Shown piece by piece: positions 7,355 through 14,914 of a stretch of 29,800 nucleotides of DNA; position 1 is the stretch's first letter; each line of letters starts with the position of its first letter. The stretch comes from Christensenella sp. UBA5489 (GTDB taxonomy: Bacteria; Bacillota; Clostridia; Christensenellales; UBA1242), in assembly GCA_002424095.1 (NCBI GenBank), contig DIPL01000008.1, positions 3,103 through 32,902 on the forward strand, given 5' to 3'. The position numbers and the translations under genes are program-made. The notes below the pieces were generated by a model. That model ran no database searches. It saw only the letters and a list, made by a program, of their open reading frames with translations, and had not been told where the DNA came from.

Positions 7355-8407
7355 TCAAATGCTTTCATCTTCGCTTTCAAACATTTTAATTTGATTTAAT
7401 TTTTGTCTAGATAAAGGCAAGTTCATATGTTCATATGCACTTTTCAATGCAATTCTACCTCGTGGTGTTCTTGCAATAAATCCAATTTGCAAGAGATAGG
7501 GTTCATAGACATCTTCAATTGTTCCTGAATCTTCACCTGTTGAGGCTGAAAGAGTGTCAAGTCCCACTGGTCCGCCGTCGAATTTTTTGATGATATTTTC
7601 AATAATTCGGCGGTCTATATGGTCGAGTCCCATATCATCAATTTCCAGCATTTCCAAAGCAAGTTTTGCAATTTTTAAATCAATTCCACCTTTACCATAA
7701 ACTTCGGCAAAATCTCGAACACGTTTCAAGATTCGGTTAGCAACACGTGGAGTTCCTCGACTTCGCCGTGCAATTTCTAAGCTTGCATCACTGGTTATTT
7801 TCATATTTAAAATGTCTGCTGAACGTTCCAAAATCTGTTGTAATTCTTTATCATTATAAAGTTCAAGTCTGCAAATAACACCGAATCTATCACGTAGCGG
7901 ATTTGTAAGCATTCCCGCCCGTGTTGTTGCACCTATTAATGTAAACGGCTGAATTTTAAGTCGCATATTCTTCGCTGACGGTCCTTTTCCGACGACAAAA
8001 TCAAGGGCAAAATCTTCCATTGCAGGATATAAAATTTCTTCAATGGTATTGTTTAAGCGATGTATTTCATCAATAAATAAAACATCATTTCTTTCAAGAT
8101 TCGTAAGTATTGCGGCAAGGTCTGCGGCGTGTTCAATGACTGGCCCTGATGTTACCTTAATTTGAGAGCCAAGTTCATTTGCAATAATATGTGCAAGCGT
8201 TGTTTTTCCAAGTCCTGGCGGACCGTATAGCAACACGTGGTCAAGTGATTCTTTTCTGTTTTTTGTGGCACGTATATAAACTTCAAGATTATTTTTTATT
8301 TTTTCTTGTCCAATATATTCAGCCATTGAAGTTGGTCTTAGCCCATTTTCAATTTCAATATCAGTTAAGTTTCTTGCACTTGATACAAATCTGCCGTCTT
8401 GTTCCAT
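7355..8407 (-). CDS. ruvB: Holliday junction branch-migration ATPase RuvB
   Basis: Hexameric AAA+ motor that drives branch migration with RuvA. The 350-residue product has Walker A GPPGLGKTT (K68), Walker B DEIHRL (D113, E114), sensor-1-type IGATTRAG and the RFG arginine-finger region. A C-terminal winged-helix segment carries GLDTLSASTGE and RTPRGR. The ATG at 8407 follows ruvA by 31 nt in the ruvC-ruvA-ruvB order. Length and motifs are ordinary for the family. Confidence 0.97.
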   Translation of the reverse strand: MEQDGRFVSSARNLTDIEIENGLRPTSMAEYIGQEKIKNNLEVYIRATKNRKESLDHVLLYGPPGLGKTTLAHIIANELGSQIKVTSGPVIEHAADLAAILTNLERNDVLFIDEIHRLNNTIEEILYPAMEDFALDFVVGKGPSAKNMRLKIQPFTLIGATTRAGMLTNPLRDRFGVICRLELYNDKELQQILERSADILNMKITSDASLEIARRSRGTPRVANRILKRVRDFAEVYGKGGIDLKIAKLALEMLEIDDMGLDHIDRRIIENIIKKFDGGPVGLDTLSASTGEDSGTIEDVYEPYLLQIGFIARTPRGRIALKSAYEHMNLPLSRQKLNQIKMFESEDESI

Positions 8408-8438
8408 ATTCTTCCTTTTTATTTATTTGAATATTAAA

Positions 8439-9038
8439 TTATTTTCGCATATTTTTTAAGCATTGTTGAACTATTTCTTCCGCCGTCATATCTTTTTCAG
8501 CATTCGCTCGTGCAAGTTTTATGGACTCATTTCGAGTCAATCCCAACGAAAGCAATGCCTGAATTGCATCTTCGACAGCGTTTGAAATCGGTCTTGAATA
8601 CATTTCTTCGAAAACAGCCGCAGAAGCACCGAGAGGAATAACCTTTTCTTTTAATTCCAATATTAAACGCTCCGCCGTTTTTTTGCCAAGTCCCTTGATT
8701 TTGCTAAGCGAATCAAAATCTTCTTCTGCAATTGAAATAATAATTTCAGAAAGTTTCATCCCTGACAAAATCGCCATAGCAAGTTTAGGGCCAATTCCTG
8801 AAACGGAAGTTAAAAGATTGAAAAGATTTTTTTCTTCAATCGAGGAAAAGCCATATAAATTTACGCCATCATCACGTACCTGCATATGTGTATATACACA
8901 GCAGTTTTCATCTTCATTTCCTATACTGATGAATGTGTTATTTGAAACGGCAATTTCATATCCAATTCCAGCGGATGTTTCCAAAAGGATTTTTCCGTCT
9001 TGTTTTGATTTAATTATTCCCTTTATAAATGCAATCAT
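8439..9038 (-). CDS. ruvA: Holliday junction-binding protein RuvA
   Basis: Tetrameric junction-binding subunit that loads RuvB on Holliday junctions. The 199-residue product has the N-terminal OB-fold (about 1-62, MIAFIKGIIKS, ending VRDDGVNLYGF). A helix-hairpin-helix region follows at about 70-135 (SVSGIGPKLAMAIL and IKGLGKKTAERLILELK), then a C-terminal RuvB-binding three-helix domain (about 150-199, DAIQALLSLGLTRNE). It lies 21 nt downstream of ruvC and 31 nt upstream of ruvB, so the three genes are almost certainly co-transcribed. Confidence 0.96.
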   Translation of the reverse strand: MIAFIKGIIKSKQDGKILLETSAGIGYEIAVSNNTFISIGNEDENCCVYTHMQVRDDGVNLYGFSSIEEKNLFNLLTSVSGIGPKLAMAILSGMKLSEIIISIAEEDFDSLSKIKGLGKKTAERLILELKEKVIPLGASAAVFEEMYSRPISNAVEDAIQALLSLGLTRNESIKLARANAEKDMTAEEIVQQCLKNMRK

Positions 9039-9059
9039 AAACTTTTCTCCCGCTCCGTA

Positions 9060-9551
9060 TTATATTAAATTAGTATTTAAAGCGGTATTTATTTGACTAT
9101 GGCAAATTGCAACCGCAAGAGCATCAGCAGCATCATCCGGCGTTGGATTTTTTGCCAAATTTAATATGCTTTTCACCATATATTGCACTTGTTTTTTTTC
9201 CGCACGTCCAAAACCAGTTAACGCCTGCTTTACTTGAAGTGGAGTATATTCAAAAATTTTTTCGCAATATTTATAACAAGTGTTTATTATCACGCCACGT
9301 GCTTCGGCAACAGGAATTGCCGTTGTATAATTTCTTACAAAGAACAATTCTTCAATTGCGATTTCATCCGGCGCAAATTTTCTCAAAAGACCTTCAATTT
9401 CTTCTGAAATTGCATTAAGTCGCTTAGGAAGACGCTCTTTCAAGGCTGTTTTTACGCAACCATATTCAACAAGTGAAACTTTTCCGCTCGTGTTATCAAT
9501 AAATCCAAATCCAACCATACCATAACCGGGGTCTATGCCAAGAATTCTCAT
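9060..9551 (-). CDS. ruvC: Crossover junction endodeoxyribonuclease RuvC
   Basis: Dimeric nuclease that resolves Holliday junctions. The 163-residue product keeps the catalytic acidic residues: D7 in GIDPGYG, E67 in IAIEELFF, and D140/D143 in TPDDAADALAVA. It is the first gene of the minus-strand run ending in yajC. A good promoter lies so close (9567-9595) that the predicted 5' UTR is only about 9 nt, and only a weak GAG-type Shine-Dalgarno precedes the ATG. It is divergent from the infC operon. Confidence 0.96.
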   Translation of the reverse strand: MRILGIDPGYGMVGFGFIDNTSGKVSLVEYGCVKTALKERLPKRLNAISEEIEGLLRKFAPDEIAIEELFFVRNYTTAIPVAEARGVIINTCYKYCEKIFEYTPLQVKQALTGFGRAEKKQVQYMVKSILNLAKNPTPDDAADALAVAICHSQINTALNTNLI

Positions 9552-9566
9552 ATTTAACTCAAAAAC

Positions 9567-9595
9567 ATTATATATTAATAAAAAAACATTTGCAA
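9567..9595 (-). promoter_or_regulatory. Sigma-A promoter for ruvC-ruvA-ruvB-queA-tgt
   Basis: On the minus strand TTGCAA (9595-9590), a 17-nt spacer and TATAAT (9572-9567) predict a start near 9560, about 9 nt before the ruvC ATG. The transcript would be nearly leaderless. Confidence 0.7.
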
Positions 9596-9700
9596 CCTTA
9601 TTGTAAATTTAAAAAATTTCAAGTTTGAATTTATACACTTATATTACTTTTTCATATTATACTATAATAAAACTTTCAAAAATATTTACCTAATTACCGC

Positions 9701-9729
9701 TTGACATATTTATTTTTTCATGATATATT
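9701..9729 (+). promoter_or_regulatory. Strong sigma-A promoter for the infC operon
   Basis: TTGACA (9701-9706), a 17-nt spacer and TATATT (9724-9729), with a TG one base upstream of the -10 (extended -10). The predicted start is near 9736. Confidence 0.85.
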
Positions 9730-9735
9730 TTATTT

Positions 9736-9928
9736 CATAAGCAGAAGAAACCAAACTTCTCACCAGTCGGATATAATTTTTATTCTAGATTCGGTGTTAT
9801 TGTTAAAAATTATAAGAAAATTTATGTAGCATTTTTATAATTAAAAAAAAGCGAATTAATATGATTTTCTTTAAAATTTAGGTGAAAGTTCTGCTTTCAT
9901 CATTTTATTTTTTAGGAGGGATACAAAC
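9736..9928 (+). ncRNA. infC leader RNA with attenuator, probable L20-type autoregulatory leader
   Basis: This fills the 377-nt ruvC-infC gap together with the two promoters. A 5' hairpin AGAAG (9743-9747) / CTTCT (9756-9760) is followed by CACC (9761-9764), which can pair with GGTG (9793-9796). The segment AAGCAGAA (9739-9746) is the exact complement of TTCTGCTT (9889-9896), which is the loop and half of the 3' arm of a terminator hairpin (9881-9913). The two pairings exclude each other, the layout expected of transcription attenuation. In B. subtilis the infC-rpmI-rplT leader is controlled in this way by ribosomal protein L20. That known system plus this gene order supports the assignment, but the L20-binding fold itself was not verified here. 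Confidence 0.7.
9881..9913 (+). terminator. Attenuator terminator in the infC leader
   Basis: GGTGAAAG (9881-9888) pairs with CTTTCATC (9894-9901) with one G-U pair and a 5-nt loop. A T-rich run follows to 9913, directly before the infC Shine-Dalgarno at 9914. Confidence 0.8.
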
Positions 9929-10441
9929 ATTTTTAAAGAACTTTTAACAAACGACCAAATTCGCTTCAAAGAAGTGCGTTTGCTCGATGAAAACGGCGAC
10001 CAAGTTGGCATTGTTCCGCTTTTTCAAGCAAAAAAAATTGCCGAAGATAAAGATTTAGATATTGTGCTTTTAAATAGCAAAGTTAATCCGCCGGTTTGTA
10101 AAATTATGGATTATGGAAAATTTAAGTTTGATTCTTTGAAGAGAGAAAAAGAACTCAGAAAAAATCAAAAAGTTGTCGAACTTAAAGAAATCCAACTCAC
10201 AATGACAATTGATAAGCATGATATGGAAACAAAAGCAAAGCATGCTAACAATTTTCTGCAAAATGGAGATAAGTTGAAAGTTGTGCTGAGAATGAAAGGT
10301 CGACAAAGAGTTTATGCAAATCAAGCACTTGAAGTTATGCATAATTTTTATGCAATGGTCGAAGAAAATGGAACTTTGGACAGACAACCTGAAATTACTG
10401 GCAAAAACGTTTTTATGATTGTTGTTCCAAAAAAGAAATAA
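9929..10441 (+). CDS. infC: Translation initiation factor IF-3, ATT start
   Basis: Binds the 30S subunit, prevents premature 50S joining and discriminates against non-AUG starts. The 170-residue frame opens with ATT at 9929, placed 8 nt after a perfect AGGAGGG (9914-9920). Its N terminus FKELLTNDQIRFKEVRLL matches the IF-3 N-domain, whereas the first GTG (9974) would remove 15 conserved residues. Later motifs include VCKIMDYGKFKFD at the domain junction and the C-domain LKEIQLTMTIDKHD. AUU starts are known for infC in E. coli and Bacillus relatives and allow IF-3 to limit its own synthesis. First gene of infC-rpmI-rplT, under the leader described above. Confidence 0.95.
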   Translation: MFKELLTNDQIRFKEVRLLDENGDQVGIVPLFQAKKIAEDKDLDIVLLNSKVNPPVCKIMDYGKFKFDSLKREKELRKNQKVVELKEIQLTMTIDKHDMETKAKHANNFLQNGDKLKVVLRMKGRQRVYANQALEVMHNFYAMVEENGTLDRQPEITGKNVFMIVVPKKK

Positions 10442-10523
10442 AAAAACCAAAAATAATAGCCAATTAGTAAAATATTTTAATGCGAATTTGACTATGAAAA
10501 TTTAAAAATCAGGAGATGAGAAG

Positions 10524-10718
10524 ATGCCTAAAATAAAATCACATAGTGGTGCAAAGAAAAGATTTTCTGTTAATCCAAAAGGCAAGGTTAAATATGCCAG
10601 CACCGACCGTGGTCATTTTATGACCGAAAAAAGTCAAGACAGAAAAAGAAAATTAAGAAAAGGAGGCTACCTGTCAGGCAAGCAAGCAAAAACTGTAAAA
10701 AAATTAATTCAAAATTAA
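10524..10718 (+). CDS. rpmI: 50S ribosomal protein L35
   Basis: Small basic large-subunit protein of 64 residues. It begins MPKIKSHSGAKKRFSV and has the conserved KYASTDRGHFMTEKS and RKRKLRKGGYLS segments; the length is normal. A GGAG precedes the ATG (CAGGAGATGAGAAG upstream). It lies between infC and rplT in the standard order and is expressed from the infC promoter under leader control. Confidence 0.97.
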   Translation: MPKIKSHSGAKKRFSVNPKGKVKYASTDRGHFMTEKSQDRKRKLRKGGYLSGKQAKTVKKLIQN

Positions 10719-10740
10719 ATTTTTATAGTCAATTTTTAAT

Positions 10741-10755
10741 TAAGATTTAATCTTA
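10741..10755 (+). repeat. Small inverted repeat between rpmI and rplT
   Basis: TAAGATT (10741-10747) and AATCTTA (10749-10755) are exact reverse complements around a single T. No T-run follows, so it is not a terminator; it may be an mRNA structure upstream of rplT. Confidence 0.35.
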
Positions 10756-10784
10756 CAAAAAAAAATAAGACAGGTTAATTGAAT

Positions 10785-11135
10785 ATGAGAATAAAAAGAG
10801 CAGTAAACGCTCAGAAAAGAAGAAGAGCGATTTTAAAACAAGCCAAAGGTTTTTGGGGAGCAAGAAGTAAACAATATCGTGTTGCACGTCAAGCGGTTAT
10901 GAGAAGTCTTGTTTATGCTTATAAAGGAAGAAAACTCAAAAAGCGTAATTTCCGTTCGCTTTGGATTACTCGAATTTCAGCAGCATGCAAACTTAACGAT
11001 ATTTCATATAACAGATTCATTTATGGCTTAAAAAAAGCAGATATTGATTTAAATAGAAAAATGTTGGCGGATATTGCCGTTAAAGATGAAAATGCTTTTT
11101 CGCAAATTGTGAAAGCTGCAAAGGCCGCTTTATAA
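10785..11135 (+). CDS. rplT: 50S ribosomal protein L20
   Basis: Early-assembling 23S rRNA-binding protein, and in B. subtilis the repressor that acts on the infC leader. The 116-residue product begins MRIKRAVNAQKRRRAIL and contains KGFWGARSKQYRVARQAVMRSL and the RISAACKLNDISYNRFIYGLKKA tail region, quoted as RISAACKLND. The ATG at 10785 is preferred over the TTG two codons earlier because the upstream AGG is only 4 nt from the TTG and alignment with the family favours MRIKR. A small 7-bp hairpin at 10741-10755 lies in the gap after rpmI. Confidence 0.96.
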   Translation: MRIKRAVNAQKRRRAILKQAKGFWGARSKQYRVARQAVMRSLVYAYKGRKLKKRNFRSLWITRISAACKLNDISYNRFIYGLKKADIDLNRKMLADIAVKDENAFSQIVKAAKAAL

Positions 11136-11178
11136 TGTGCTATGCAAATAAAATCATTTAAAAGCACTAAAAAATGTT

Positions 11179-11931
11179 ATGTCAATTATAAAATCATTAC
11201 AAAATCCTTATATAAAAATGTTAAAAAAGCAAATGAAACAAAAGAATTTGCTTTTTTTGGATAGTCCAAAATTGATTGAAGAGGCTTTTAAATCAGACTT
11301 AAAATTGCATACACTTTTAATTGATTATAAAAAAACTAAATCTTTGGAAAAGTTTTATTTTATAAAAAATTCTGAAAACAAAATTGTAACGACAACATCT
11401 GAAATAATCAAACATTTTTCTGATGTTAAAGCACCGCAAGGCATTATCGGGATTTTTGAGTTACAAAAAACCAGTTTGAAAACTCCGAACGGAAATTTCT
11501 TGGTTTTGGATTGCATCCAAGATGCAGGAAATGTTGGGACGCTTTTGAGGTCGGCACTTGGTGCAGGATTTAAAGATGTTTATCTCTTGAATTGTGCACA
11601 AATTTCAAATATGAAAACAGTTCGGAGTTCAATGGGGGCAATTTTTAAATTAAATGTTTATCAAACAACGAAAGCCGAATTTTTAGAATTTTTTAAAAAT
11701 ATATCATATCCTTTATATAGCGCAGATTTAGGCGGAAAAAATATTTTTGATTTTAAATTTAAAATTCCTTGTGGAATTGCTCTCGGCAATGAAGGGAGCG
11801 GTCTTAGCCATGAAATAAAAGGACTTTCAGTCGACACAATTTCAATTCCCATTGATGCAAATCTTGAAAGTTTAAACGTTGGCGTTGCCGGAAGCATAAT
11901 AATGTTCCAAATAAAAAAACTTAACTTATAA
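11179..11931 (+). CDS. TrmH/SpoU-family RNA 2'-O-methyltransferase
   Basis: SAM-dependent ribose methylase with the knotted SPOUT fold, most likely acting on 23S rRNA. The 250-residue product has an N-terminal substrate-binding region resembling eL30/SpoU-sub-bind (about 1-100, ending HFSDVKAPQGIIGIF). The catalytic motifs follow: LDCIQDAGNVGTLLRSA with the conserved N and R, ALGNEGSGLS, and IPIDANLESLNVGVAG, which forms the knot and SAM pocket. No clear Shine-Dalgarno precedes the ATG. It follows rplT by 43 nt, a common arrangement in Firmicutes (ysgA-like position), and is probably part of the same transcript. The exact target nucleotide cannot be told from sequence. Confidence 0.9.
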   Translation: MSIIKSLQNPYIKMLKKQMKQKNLLFLDSPKLIEEAFKSDLKLHTLLIDYKKTKSLEKFYFIKNSENKIVTTTSEIIKHFSDVKAPQGIIGIFELQKTSLKTPNGNFLVLDCIQDAGNVGTLLRSALGAGFKDVYLLNCAQISNMKTVRSSMGAIFKLNVYQTTKAEFLEFFKNISYPLYSADLGGKNIFDFKFKIPCGIALGNEGSGLSHEIKGLSVDTISIPIDANLESLNVGVAGSIIMFQIKKLNL

Positions 11932-11983
11932 TACATTTCGTTAATTATAAAATTTAACTAACAAAATTTGAAAAGGAGGAAAT

Positions 11984-12757
11984 ATGAGTGGGCATAGTAA
12001 ATGGCATAATATACAAGCACGAAAAAAGAAAAGTGATGCCGAAAGAGGAAAATTTTTTACAAAAATCGGAAGAGAACTTGCTGTTGCAGTTCGTGAAGGT
12101 GGCGCTGACCCAAACACAAATAGCAGGCTTAAAGATGCTATTGCAAAAGCAAAACAAAACAATATGCCTGGTGACAATATTTCACGGGCAATAAAAAAAG
12201 CATCAGGCGATTTAAGCTCAGTGAATTATGAAAACGTGGATTATGAGGGCTATGGTGTTTCGGGTGTAGCGGTTATTGTTGAATGTTTGACTGATAATAA
12301 AAATCGAACAGTTGGTGATGTAAGACATTCTTTTGATAAATATGGTGGAAGTTTAGGTGCTAGCGGTTGTGTGTCATATCTTTTTAAACGAAAAGGAATT
12401 ATTATAATAGAAAAAAAATCCGACGATGGAAATGAAAAATCTAACGACAACAAAATGAACAGCGACAATGTTTTAGATAGTGATTTTGTCTTTATGTGCG
12501 CATTGGAAGCCGGCGCCGATGATATAACCGAAGATGAAATTTCTTTTGAAATAGTAACTTCGTCGGAAAAACTTAAAAGTGTTGCAGAATCACTTGAAAA
12601 TCAAGGACTCGCAATTGCATCACAAGAAATTGAATTAATTCCTGATATTTACGTCGAAATCACAGATGACAAAAAACAAAAAACTTTCGAAAAAATGATT
12701 GAAGTTTTGGAAGATTTAGACGATGTTCAACAAATATATCATAATGCAAAATTGTAA
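11984..12757 (+). CDS. yebC: YebC/PmpR-family protein (translation factor or regulator)
   Basis: Conserved protein of the YebC/TACO1 family. Members have been described as transcriptional regulators and, more recently, as ribosome-associated factors that ease difficult (proline-rich) translation; which applies here is unknown. The 257-residue product starts with the hallmark MSGHSKWHNIQARK, followed by ADPNTNSRLKDAIAKAK and NMPGDNISRAIKKA. It carries GYGVSGVAVIVECLTDN and the C-terminal EAGADDI. A short acidic, Asn/Asp/Ser-rich insert at about 146-166 makes it slightly longer than the usual 240 or so. AAGGAGGA lies 3 nt before the ATG. It is the last gene before the terminator at 12811-12846. 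Confidence 0.93.
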   Translation: MSGHSKWHNIQARKKKSDAERGKFFTKIGRELAVAVREGGADPNTNSRLKDAIAKAKQNNMPGDNISRAIKKASGDLSSVNYENVDYEGYGVSGVAVIVECLTDNKNRTVGDVRHSFDKYGGSLGASGCVSYLFKRKGIIIIEKKSDDGNEKSNDNKMNSDNVLDSDFVFMCALEAGADDITEDEISFEIVTSSEKLKSVAESLENQGLAIASQEIELIPDIYVEITDDKKQKTFEKMIEVLEDLDDVQQIYHNAKL

Positions 12758-12810
12758 AAAATAGACAGTGTTTTCTTTTAAGCTTTTCTATACATTTCTC
12801 AATATATTTT

Positions 12811-12846
12811 AAAACGCATTAAAATTTTCTTAATGTGTTTTTTATT
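12811..12846 (+). terminator. Intrinsic terminator after the infC-yebC operon
   Basis: AAAACGCATTAA (12811-12822) pairs with TTAATGTGTTTT (12830-12841) through 12 bp including one G-U, with a 7-nt loop and a T-rich tail. Confidence 0.85.
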
Positions 12847-12977
12847 GTCCGTTTAAAGTCAACCTAATATTTATATCTTTTATTTTGAGAAATTTATAAT
12901 GACTTATTGGAATTATATTATTAATGTATCATATGCAGTTTTTAACATTTTTACAATTTTTTTCTATAATACTTGAT

Positions 12978-13006
12978 TTGATTGATAAAAAGATATAAAA
13001 TATACT
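12978..13006 (+). promoter_or_regulatory. Sigma-A promoter for gatCAB
   Basis: TTGATT (12978-12983), a 17-nt spacer and TATACT (13001-13006) lie 32 nt before the gatC ATG. This promoter and the yebC terminator explain the 281-nt gap. Confidence 0.7.
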
Positions 13007-13038
13007 ATTAATGATTTATTTCAATAAAAGGAAAATTT

Positions 13039-13323
13039 ATGAAAATTACATTAAATGATGTCGACTATTTGGCAAATCTCTCGGCACTTGAATTTACAGA
13101 AGATGAAAAAAAACAGTTCTTAACTGATTTTAATAATATTTTGGAAATGGTGAACAAACTTCAAAATCAAAAAACAGATAACGTCGAAGTATATAACAAA
13201 AGCCACAGTTTAAATGACCTTCGAGAAGATGAAATAGAACAAAGTTTTTCACAGAAAGAAGTTTTAGAAAATGCACCTAAACAAAGACGTGGTTGCTTTA
13301 ATGTACCACTTATTGTTGAGTGA
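13039..13323 (+). CDS. gatC: Asp/Glu-tRNA amidotransferase subunit C
   Basis: Small scaffold subunit that wraps GatA and GatB in the GatCAB complex, which amidates misacylated Glu-tRNA(Gln) and/or Asp-tRNA(Asn). The 94-residue product has the family N terminus (DVDYLANLSALEF), the FNNILEMVNKLQ helix and the C-terminal APKQRRGCFNVPLIVE. AAAGGAAAA precedes the ATG. It is the first gene of gatC-gatA-gatB, with 57 nt to the gatA start used here. A TGA stop here shows TGA is not reassigned. Confidence 0.95.
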   Translation: MKITLNDVDYLANLSALEFTEDEKKQFLTDFNNILEMVNKLQNQKTDNVEVYNKSHSLNDLREDEIEQSFSQKEVLENAPKQRRGCFNVPLIVE

Positions 13324-13380
13324 GTTTAATTAATTTTAAATTGAAAAATTTTTAATAAAAATAACTTAATGAGGATATTT

Positions 13381-14832
13381 ATGAAAAATATAAAATCGGA
13401 CAAACTTTCGAATTTAACAGCAACTCAAATTGTTGAAAAAATTAAAAATGGCGAAATTTCTTGTAAATCTTTGGTATTGCATTATATTTCCAACATTGAA
13501 AAATTCAAACATAAAAATGCAATTTTGGAAGTGTTTGAGGATGCCATTGAGCAAGCCGAAAAAATTGACTTAATGCAAATAAATGGCGAAAAACTTCCTT
13601 CTCTTGCAGGACTTCCAATTATCATAAAAGACAACATTTTATATAAAGGAAAAATTTGTAGTTGCGGTTCGAATTTTATGAAAAATTTTAAAGCACCGTA
13701 TAACGCAACCGTAATTGACAAACTTTTAAATGCTGGGGTGATAATTTTGGCACGTTCAAATATGGACGAATTTGCAATGGGTGGAAGTTGCGAAAACTCG
13801 GCATTTGGGGCTTGTTTAAATGCATTTGATGACAAATATGTTTCAGGTGGAAGTAGTGGTGGAAGTGCGGTTGCCGTTGCTCTTGATATGTGCGGGGCTG
13901 CACTTGGTAGCGATACAGGTGGCTCAATTCGACAACCATCAGCATTTAATGGTTTGGTCGGAATTAAACCAACTTTCGGTAGAGTTTCAAGGTACGGTGT
14001 CGTGGCTTACGCTTCAAGTTTTGACCAAGTTTCACCTATAACTAAAACTGTTGAAGATAGTGCATTACTTCTCGGCGTTATCGCTGGTAAAGATTTAAAG
14101 GATGAAACCTCTCTTGAAAATGAAGTTGATGATTTCCCGAAAGAAATGAAAAATAACATAAAAAATTTGCGTATCGGAATTTTAAAAGAAATAAAAAATT
14201 TGATGAATAAAACTGATTATAATGAAAAATATCAAGCGATTATAGATTGGTTTAAAAAGCAAGGCGCTGTTATTTCTGAATGTTCAGTACCATCTTACGA
14301 ACTCGCATTGCCTGTTTATTACACACTCAGTTCAGCCGAAGCAAGTTCAAATCTCGGGCGATTTGATGGAATTAAATATACAAATCGTGCTGAAAATGCT
14401 GATGATATGGAACAAGTTTATTTAAAAAGCCGTACTGAATTTTTGGGTAAAGAAGTTAAGCGTCGCATTATGTTTGGAAATTTTGTTTTGAGCAGCGGAT
14501 ATTACGATGCTTATTATATGAAAGCACTAAAAGTGAGAAAACTTCTTAAAACTCAATTTGATAAAATCTTTGAGAAGTTTGATGTGATAATTAGTCCAAC
14601 TACATTTGGTGAAGCATTTAAACTCGGAGAAAAGGTCGACAAAAATCCCGTTGAAATGTATGTTGAAGATATGTTTACAACAATTGCAAATGTAATCGGC
14701 AATCCTGCAATTTCAGTTCCTTGTGGAACAGGACTTAATGGTCTACCGCTTGGGCTTCAAATTATCTCAAACGACTTATGTGAAAGCACACTTTACAATG
14801 TGGCTGATTATTTTATGAAAAATTATAAATAA
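13381..14832 (+). CDS. gatA: Asp/Glu-tRNA amidotransferase subunit A
   Basis: Amidase subunit that releases ammonia from glutamine for transamidation. The 483-residue product carries the amidase-signature catalytic triad: K83 in IIKDN, S158 in SGGSSGGSA and the nucleophile S182 in DTGGSIRQP. The spacing is identical to the S. aureus enzyme (K79, S154, S178). GIKPTFGRVSRYG and the C-terminal NPAISVPCG are also intact. The ATG at 13381 has GAGG 6 nt upstream; an in-frame ATG four codons earlier overlaps this Shine-Dalgarno and is rejected. Confidence 0.96.
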   Translation: MKNIKSDKLSNLTATQIVEKIKNGEISCKSLVLHYISNIEKFKHKNAILEVFEDAIEQAEKIDLMQINGEKLPSLAGLPIIIKDNILYKGKICSCGSNFMKNFKAPYNATVIDKLLNAGVIILARSNMDEFAMGGSCENSAFGACLNAFDDKYVSGGSSGGSAVAVALDMCGAALGSDTGGSIRQPSAFNGLVGIKPTFGRVSRYGVVAYASSFDQVSPITKTVEDSALLLGVIAGKDLKDETSLENEVDDFPKEMKNNIKNLRIGILKEIKNLMNKTDYNEKYQAIIDWFKKQGAVISECSVPSYELALPVYYTLSSAEASSNLGRFDGIKYTNRAENADDMEQVYLKSRTEFLGKEVKRRIMFGNFVLSSGYYDAYYMKALKVRKLLKTQFDKIFEKFDVIISPTTFGEAFKLGEKVDKNPVEMYVEDMFTTIANVIGNPAISVPCGTGLNGLPLGLQIISNDLCESTLYNVADYFMKNYK

Positions 14833-14914
14833 AACAATATTTTTTCATAATCAGTTTTAAAAATTATTGAATTTTAATGAAACTTTTTCTAAATTAAAAT
14901 TTGCGGAGTTATAA

